In this document: positions 7,827 to 11,150 of the stretch, piece after piece | Layout: every line of letters begins with the position of its first letter | Numbering within the stretch: the first letter of the stretch is position 1 | Assembly: GCA_015488935.1 (NCBI GenBank) | Contig: WFMU01000004.1 | Coordinates: 1 to 11,150 of the forward strand | Direction: 5' to 3' | From: Flavobacteriaceae bacterium | GTDB lineage: Bacteria > Bacteroidota > Bacteroidia > Flavobacteriales > Flavobacteriaceae | DNA length: 11,150 bases | Program-made: the position numbers and the translations under genes | Notes under the pieces: generated by a model | The model's database searches: none | Told to the model about the DNA's origin: nothing | What the model saw: the letters and a program-made list of their open reading frames with translations, nothing else

Positions 7827-8642
7827 CTAAACCGCAACATCATTTTTGCGAAGTGCATCGTTAAGTGAAGTTTTTTTATTTGTACTCTCTTTACGTTTTC
7901 CAATAATTAAAGCACACGGAACATTGTAATTTCCAGCTTTAAATTCTTTAGTATAGCTACCCGGAATTACTACCGAGCGTTCTGGAATTACTCCTTTAGT
8001 AATGATAGGTTTTTCTCCAGTAACATCAATAATTTTGGTACTCATAGTTAGTACTACATTAGCACCTAAAACGGCTTCTTTTTTTACACGAACACCTTCT
8101 ACTACGATACAACGAGAGCCAATAAAACAATCGTCTTCAATAATTACAGGAGCAGCCTGTAAAGGTTCTAAAACACCACCAATACCAACACCACCGCTCA
8201 AATGTACATTTTTACCAATTTGTGCACAGCTACCAACCGTAGCCCAAGTATCAACCATGGTTCCTTCATCAACATACGCGCCAATATTCACATAACTTGG
8301 CATTAAAATTGTGCCTTTAGAAATATACGAACCATATCTTGCAACGGCATGTGGTACAACGCGAATTCCTTTTTCTTGATAATTTTTTTTCAATGGAATT
8401 TTATCGTGATATTCAAAAATACCAACTTCTAAAGTTTCCATTTTCTGGATAGGAAAATACATTACCACCGCCTTTTTCACCCATTCGTTAATTTGCCAAT
8501 CGTTATTTTTAGGTTCTGCAACACGTAATATTCCCTCGTCTAATAAACGAATAACTTCTCGTACAGCATCTTTGGTAGCATTTTCTTTTAATAAAGATTT
8601 GTTGCTCCAAGCATTTTCAATTATACCTCTAATTGTATCCAT
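7827..8642 (-). CDS. dapD: 2,3,4,5-tetrahydropyridine-2,6-dicarboxylate N-succinyltransferase
   Basis: Transfers succinyl from succinyl-CoA to tetrahydrodipicolinate in the succinylase branch of lysine and meso-diaminopimelate synthesis, supplying peptidoglycan. The chosen ATG start at 8642 gives 271 aa (MDTIRGIIENAW), a usual length for the family. The frame also opens with a TTG seven codons earlier (8663), but that would overlap the candidate promoter box. The N-terminal helical domain (about 1-95) is followed by a left-handed beta-helix of hexapeptide repeats (about 100-235) containing MVDTWATVGSCAQIG, the glycine-rich GGVGIGGVLEPLQA and IIEDDCFIGSRC. The C-terminus ends with KTSLNDALR, as in other DapD proteins. 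It is a cytoplasmic trimer by family knowledge. It is the first gene of the leftward cluster and divergent from ruvX. Confidence 0.96.
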   Translation of the reverse strand: MDTIRGIIENAWSNKSLLKENATKDAVREVIRLLDEGILRVAEPKNNDWQINEWVKKAVVMYFPIQKMETLEVGIFEYHDKIPLKKNYQEKGIRVVPHAVARYGSYISKGTILMPSYVNIGAYVDEGTMVDTWATVGSCAQIGKNVHLSGGVGIGGVLEPLQAAPVIIEDDCFIGSRCIVVEGVRVKKEAVLGANVVLTMSTKIIDVTGEKPIITKGVIPERSVVIPGSYTKEFKAGNYNVPCALIIGKRKESTNKKTSLNDALRKNDVAV

Positions 8643-8660
8643 CTTAATCCATTTGAAAAG

Positions 8661-8668
8661 CAAAAGTA
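8661..8668 (-). promoter_or_regulatory. Candidate -7 box for dapD operon
   Basis: On the minus strand the sequence reads TACTTTTG, matching the Bacteroidota sigma -7 consensus TAnnTTTG. Transcription would start about 5-7 nt further on, leaving a leader of roughly 13-15 nt before the chosen ATG at 8642. No clear TTG -33 element is found 17-23 bp upstream, so the match is partial. Its position supports the ATG start over the TTG at 8663, which lies inside the box. Confidence 0.45.
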
Positions 8669-8700
8669 ATATTTATAGACCGAATAATTAGAAAAAATAG

Positions 8701-8708
8701 TATTTTTG
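8701..8708 (+). promoter_or_regulatory. Candidate -7 box for ruvX operon
   Basis: TATTTTTG matches the Bacteroidota -7 consensus TAnnTTTG and lies 20 bp before the ruvX start codon, implying a leader of about 15 nt. No good TTG -33 element is visible at the expected distance. It faces away from the dapD box 40 bp to the left; both boxes are followed by C and have a similar setting (AGTATTTTTGC and ATTACTTTTGC). Confidence 0.45.
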
Positions 8709-8728
8709 CCAAAAATCGATATAGAAAT

Positions 8729-9139
8729 ATGGCGAGAATTCTTGCAATAGATTACGGTAAAGTTAGAACAGGAATTGCAATAACAGATGAATTACAGCTA
8801 ATTGCATCAGGTTTAACTACCGTTAAAACAACCACATTATTTTCGTTTTTAGAAGATTATTTAACGAAAGAAAATGTAGGGTTATTTATTGTAGGAGAAC
8901 CAAAACAAATGGATTATTCGCCGTCGGAAAGTGAAGCTTTAATAGTACCATTTTTGGTAGAATTAGAAAAGCGATTTCCAGAAATAGAAATAAAACGTGT
9001 CGATGAGCGGTTTACCTCTAAAATGGCATTTCAAGCCATGATTGATAGTGGATTATCGAAAAAGAAAAGAAGAAATAAAGCACTGTTAGACGAAATTAGT
9101 GCAACCATAATATTACAAACATACTTGAGTGGTCGATAA
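8729..9139 (+). CDS. ruvX: Putative pre-16S rRNA nuclease / Holliday junction resolvase-like RuvX (YqgF)
   Basis: 136 aa, the normal length of the YqgF/RuvX family, which has an RNase H-like fold. In other bacteria members are implicated in 5'-end maturation of 16S rRNA, and they were first predicted as Holliday junction resolvases. The catalytic acidic residues are visible: D8 in AIDYG, E57 in VGEP, D92-E93-R94 in VDERFTS, and D121 in LLDEISATIIL. The N-terminal DYGKVRTGIA loop is also typical. The start ATG lies just behind a -7 box, and no in-frame alternative fits better. It is the first gene of a likely ruvX-def-DUF5606 operon, with 27 bp to def, and is divergent from dapD. Confidence 0.94.
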   Translation: MARILAIDYGKVRTGIAITDELQLIASGLTTVKTTTLFSFLEDYLTKENVGLFIVGEPKQMDYSPSESEALIVPFLVELEKRFPEIEIKRVDERFTSKMAFQAMIDSGLSKKKRRNKALLDEISATIILQTYLSGR

Positions 9140-9166
9140 AACCATAAAGAATTAAAGATTAAAAAA

Positions 9167-9748
9167 ATGATTTTACCAATAGTTGCTTATGGCGATAGAG
9201 TTTTAAGAAAAAAATGTGTCGATATTGATGCTGATTATCCAGGATTAGAAAAACTAATTAGTGATATGAAAGAAACCATGAAAAATGCTTTTGGCGTTGG
9301 TTTAGCGGCACCACAAATAAATAAAGCAATTCGATTATTTGTAATTAATACTGCACCTTTTGCCGAAGATGAAGATTTAAGCGAATTTGAAAGAGAAACA
9401 TTAGAAAATTTTGACAAAGTTTTTATCAATGCAAAAATAATAAAAGAAGAAGGCGAAGAATGGGCGTTTAATGAAGGTTGCTTAAGTATTCCAAACATTA
9501 GAGAAGACGTTTTTAGACAAGATACCATAACTATCGAATATTTTGATGAGAATTTTAAAGTACACAAAGAAGTTTTAACAGGTTTAGCAGCAAGAGTAGT
9601 ACAACATGAATACGACCATATTGAAGGAATCTTATTTACAGATAAACTATCTTCGTTAAAAAAACGACTTATAAAAAAGAAGCTAGAAAATATATCTAAA
9701 GGAAAAGTAGATGTAGATTATAGAATGAAATTTCCAAAGAAAAAATAA
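9167..9748 (+). CDS. def: Peptide deformylase
   Basis: Removes the formyl group from the N-terminal methionine of nascent proteins; a cytoplasmic metalloenzyme that works at the ribosome exit. 193 aa. All three family motifs are present: GVGLAAPQ at 43-50, EGCLSIP at 103-109 with the metal ligand C105, and QHEYDH at 146-151 with metal ligands H147 and H151 and catalytic E148. The insertion around 62-80 (acidic, PFAEDEDLSEFER) and the Lys-rich tail are common in Bacteroidota Def proteins. The leader is AT-rich with no Shine-Dalgarno sequence. It lies 27 bp after ruvX and 21 bp before the DUF5606 gene, so co-transcription is likely. No methionyl-tRNA formyltransferase gene is nearby. Confidence 0.97.
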   Translation: MILPIVAYGDRVLRKKCVDIDADYPGLEKLISDMKETMKNAFGVGLAAPQINKAIRLFVINTAPFAEDEDLSEFERETLENFDKVFINAKIIKEEGEEWAFNEGCLSIPNIREDVFRQDTITIEYFDENFKVHKEVLTGLAARVVQHEYDHIEGILFTDKLSSLKKRLIKKKLENISKGKVDVDYRMKFPKKK

Positions 9749-9769
9749 ACAAACGATTAAATATATAAA

Positions 9770-10189
9770 ATGACATTAGAAAAATTAATAGTAGTAACAG
9801 GTAAACCAGGAATTTTTAAGATAAACTCGCAAACAAAAGTAGGTTTGTTAGTAGAATCATTAACGGATAATAAAAAATTTCCAATTCACAATATTCATAA
9901 TGTGAGTAGTTTAAATGATATTGCTATTTATACAGATGAAGATGAAGTACCTTTACGTACTATTTTTAAAACAATTTACGATAAAGAAAAAGGTAAAAAA
10001 ACAATCAGTCATAAAGAAAGTAAAGCTGTATTAATCGATTTTTTTACAGAAATTTTACCAAATTACGATGTAGAAAGAGTATATGCTTCTAACATTAAAA
10101 AAATTGTACAATGGTATAACTTGTTGGTAGATGCAAAATTTGATTTTTCTAGTTTAGAACAAAAAGAGAGTTCCGAAGAAGAAGAATAG
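9770..10189 (+). CDS. DUF5606 family protein of unknown function
   Basis: 139 aa, small and soluble, with no signal peptide or membrane segment. I recognise the Bacteroidota-specific DUF5606 family by its start (LEKLIVVTGKPGIFKI, residues 3-18), the following VGLLVESL (24-31), NVSSLNDIAIYT (44-55) and DEDEVPLR (56-63). The middle is basic (KEKGKK, 72-77). Residues 86-120 look like helices around DFFTEILPNYDVERVYASNIKKI, and the tail is acidic (SSEEEE). No catalytic motif is evident and I will not assign a function. Its place as the last gene after ruvX and def, 21 bp behind def, hints at a role linked to translation or rRNA processing, but that is only association. The gene ends just before the octamer repeat array. 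Confidence 0.85.
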   Translation: MTLEKLIVVTGKPGIFKINSQTKVGLLVESLTDNKKFPIHNIHNVSSLNDIAIYTDEDEVPLRTIFKTIYDKEKGKKTISHKESKAVLIDFFTEILPNYDVERVYASNIKKIVQWYNLLVDAKFDFSSLEQKESSEEEE

Positions 10190-10204
10190 ATAATGATTAA
10201 TGTT

Positions 10205-10386
10205 TTCAAATCGGCAAATTGGCGAATTAGCGAATTAGCAAATTAGCGAATTGGTGAATTAGCAAATTAGCAAATTAGTAAATTAAAATCGGCAAATTAA
10301 CACATTGGCACATTGGCAAATCGGCACATTGGCACATTGGCACATTGGCACATTGGCACATTGGCACATTGGCAAATTAGCAAATC
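10205..10386. repeat. Octanucleotide tandem repeat array, about 22 units
   Basis: An 8-bp period runs through nearly the whole 195-bp gap between two convergent genes; the general unit is RGYRMATT. Units at 10213-10284 are mainly AGCAAATT, AGCGAATT and GGCGAATT (nine units). A 6-bp break AAAATC follows at 10285-10290. From 10291 the array resumes and becomes GGCACATT, with six identical copies at 10323-10370, then GGCAAATT and AGCAAATC. The first unit (10205-10212) is degenerate. Units are not palindromic and there are no spacers, so this is not CRISPR. The last unit overlaps the stop codon of the metallopeptidase gene by 2 bp. No promoter or terminator was recognised in this gap. The identical run suggests replication slippage and likely length variation between strains. 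Confidence 0.95.
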
Positions 10387-11059
10387 ATCTCCTATTCAAA
10401 TAAATCATAAGATAATAAACTAAGGTAACGAGGGAACTAACAGCAGCAACAACATAAGTTCTAGCAGCCCATTTTAAAGCATCTTCTGCGCCATCCTGTT
10501 CTTCTGATGTAAGCATATTTTTATCTTTTAGCCATGCAAGTGCTCTGTTACTAGCATCGTATTCCACAGGAAGTGTTACAAAACTAAATAAGACCGTTGC
10601 AGCAAAAAACAAAATACCTAAAAGCAATAATTGAGGAAAAGAATTCACTAAAAAAATACCAGCAATTAGTGCAATTTGGGCAATTCTTCCAGAAATATTA
10701 ACCGTAGGTACCATTTTACTTCTAAATTCGAGCCAAGAATAGCCAACAGCATGTTGTATTGCATGACCACATTCGTGTGCAGCAACTGCAGCTGCAGCAG
10801 CATTACGCTCGTTATATACAGCTTCGCTGAGGTTTACTGTTTTATCAGCTGGATTATAATGGTCGGTTAATCTACCTCTAACAGAAATTACTTTAACATC
10901 GTATATGTTGTTATCTGCTAACATTTTTTCGGCAATTTCTCTACCACTCAATCCATTTTGAAGAGAGAGTTTTGAGTATTTTTTGAATTTACTTTTTAAT
11001 CGTTGTTGGACTATTCCTCCAATAATGGCAATACCACCAATTAGTATATATGCAATCAT
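10385..11059 (-). CDS. Membrane zinc metallopeptidase, YugP-like
   Basis: Predicted integral-membrane zinc-dependent peptidase of the family named after Bacillus YugP; substrate unknown. 224 aa. The zinc-binding helix is HECGH at 95-99 (ligands H95 and H99, catalytic E96), and E166 in LPVEYDAS is the likely third ligand. RLTDHYNP at 63-70 and VNLSEAVY at 75-82 are further family landmarks. Hydrophobic segments lie at about 2-17, 125-139, 143-163 and 202-220, placing the enzyme in the inner membrane; it is commonly counted among putative neutral zinc proteases. Start ATG and length fit the family. The gene stands alone on the minus strand, convergent with the DUF5606 gene. Its TGA stop takes its last two bases from the octamer array, and the protein does not look visibly truncated. 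Confidence 0.9.
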   Translation of the reverse strand: MIAYILIGGIAIIGGIVQQRLKSKFKKYSKLSLQNGLSGREIAEKMLADNNIYDVKVISVRGRLTDHYNPADKTVNLSEAVYNERNAAAAAVAAHECGHAIQHAVGYSWLEFRSKMVPTVNISGRIAQIALIAGIFLVNSFPQLLLLGILFFAATVLFSFVTLPVEYDASNRALAWLKDKNMLTSEEQDGAEDALKWAARTYVVAAVSSLVTLVYYLMIYLNRR

Positions 11060-11083
11060 AATTTATATTTTTTTAAAATTTAT

Positions 11084-11124
11084 AATCTTTCAATCTTTTT
11101 AATCTTTTCAATTTCTCAATTAAT
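11084..11124. repeat. Degenerate AATCTTT repeat upstream of the metallopeptidase gene
   Basis: About five imperfect units of 8-9 bp follow one another: AATCTTTC, AATCTTTTT, AATCTTTT, CAATTTCT, CAATTAAT. They lie 25-65 bp upstream of the metallopeptidase start, on the side where its promoter should be. No TAnnTTTG box for that gene is visible on the minus strand in 11060-11150. The units differ in sequence from the octamers at 10205-10386 but have a similar period. This may be just low-complexity sequence. Confidence 0.4.
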
Positions 11125-11127
11125 TAC

Positions 11128-11135
11128 TATTTTTA
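11128..11135 (+). promoter_or_regulatory. Possible rightward -7 box at the window edge
   Basis: TATTTTTA differs at one position from the TAnnTTTG consensus and sits in a context (CTATTTTTACAGC) like that of the ruvX box (GTATTTTTGCC). It points out of the window to the right, suggesting a divergent gene beginning soon after 11150. No -33 element is seen. Confidence 0.22.
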
Positions 11136-11150
11136 CAGCATAAATTATAC

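Noticed and set aside
8002..8295. 97-codon plus-strand ORF inside dapD
   Set aside because: Ser/Thr/Pro-rich antisense shadow of the hexapeptide-repeat region of dapD.
8643..8663. TTG start for dapD, adding seven residues
   Set aside because: The ATG at 8642 gives the usual 271-aa length, and the TTG lies inside the candidate -7 box.
9235..9567. 110-codon minus-strand ORF inside def
   Set aside because: Antisense to def, whose three catalytic motifs are intact; composition is typical of a shadow frame.
10205..10386. CRISPR array
   Set aside because: Units are 8 bp, directly adjacent, with no unique spacers and no cas genes nearby.
10291..10386. Coding repeat peptide from the GGCACATT run
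   Set aside because: The perfect units have no stop in either direction, but the open stretch is short, has no start context, and the left block brings TAG stops.
10676..10870. 64-codon plus-strand ORF inside the metallopeptidase gene
   Set aside because: Antisense shadow without promoter or homology signal.
1..11150. tRNA, rRNA, insertion sequence, integrase or prophage genes
   Set aside because: Looked for in the intergenic gaps and reading frames; none recognised, and the gaps are too short for most of them.

Overview
The window is a low-GC (roughly 30%), densely packed chromosomal segment from a member of the Bacteroidota, most likely a Flavobacteriaceae-type bacterium. The reasons are the AT-rich codon use, the lack of Shine-Dalgarno sequences ahead of the genes, Bacteroidota-style -7 boxes (TAnnTTTG), a DUF5606 gene beside ruvX and def, and a lipoprotein-type isoaspartyl peptidase. 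Nearly all of it is housekeeping or envelope genes; no prophage, insertion sequence, CRISPR or RNA gene was recognised.

Layout. (1) 1-1693, plus: the 3' part of an ABC exporter, membrane domain plus ATPase, cut by the left window edge. Its sequence resembles Bacteroidota exporters that carry an N-terminal C39 peptidase. (2) 1696-8642, minus: six genes with short gaps (8-54 bp), read in the order dapD, GT4 glycosyltransferase, GT4-GT2 fused glycosyltransferase, tsaC/sua5-like, cca, isoaspartyl peptidase/asparaginase lipoprotein. They probably form one operon, ending at a possible terminator inside the 3' end of the convergent ABC gene. (3) 8643-8728: a divergent promoter region with one candidate -7 box for each direction. 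(4) 8729-10189, plus: ruvX, def and a DUF5606 gene, a likely three-gene operon. (5) 10190-10384: an intergenic region filled almost entirely by an 8-bp tandem repeat array of about 22 units. (6) 10385-11059, minus: a membrane zinc metallopeptidase of the YugP type. (7) 11060-11150: a degenerate AATCTTT-rich repeat and a possible outward promoter at the right edge.

How the genes fit together. The minus-strand cluster mixes cell-wall precursor synthesis (DapD, lysine/meso-diaminopimelate), surface glycan assembly (two glycosyltransferase genes, three catalytic domains) and tRNA maturation (TsaC for t6A, Cca for the CCA end). The plus-strand cluster is about rRNA/DNA maintenance (RuvX) and nascent-protein processing (Def), with an unknown conserved protein attached.

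The least explained features are the octamer array, which runs into the metallopeptidase stop codon, and the single-chain GT4-GT2 fusion. I do not see evidence for a new defence or mobile system.
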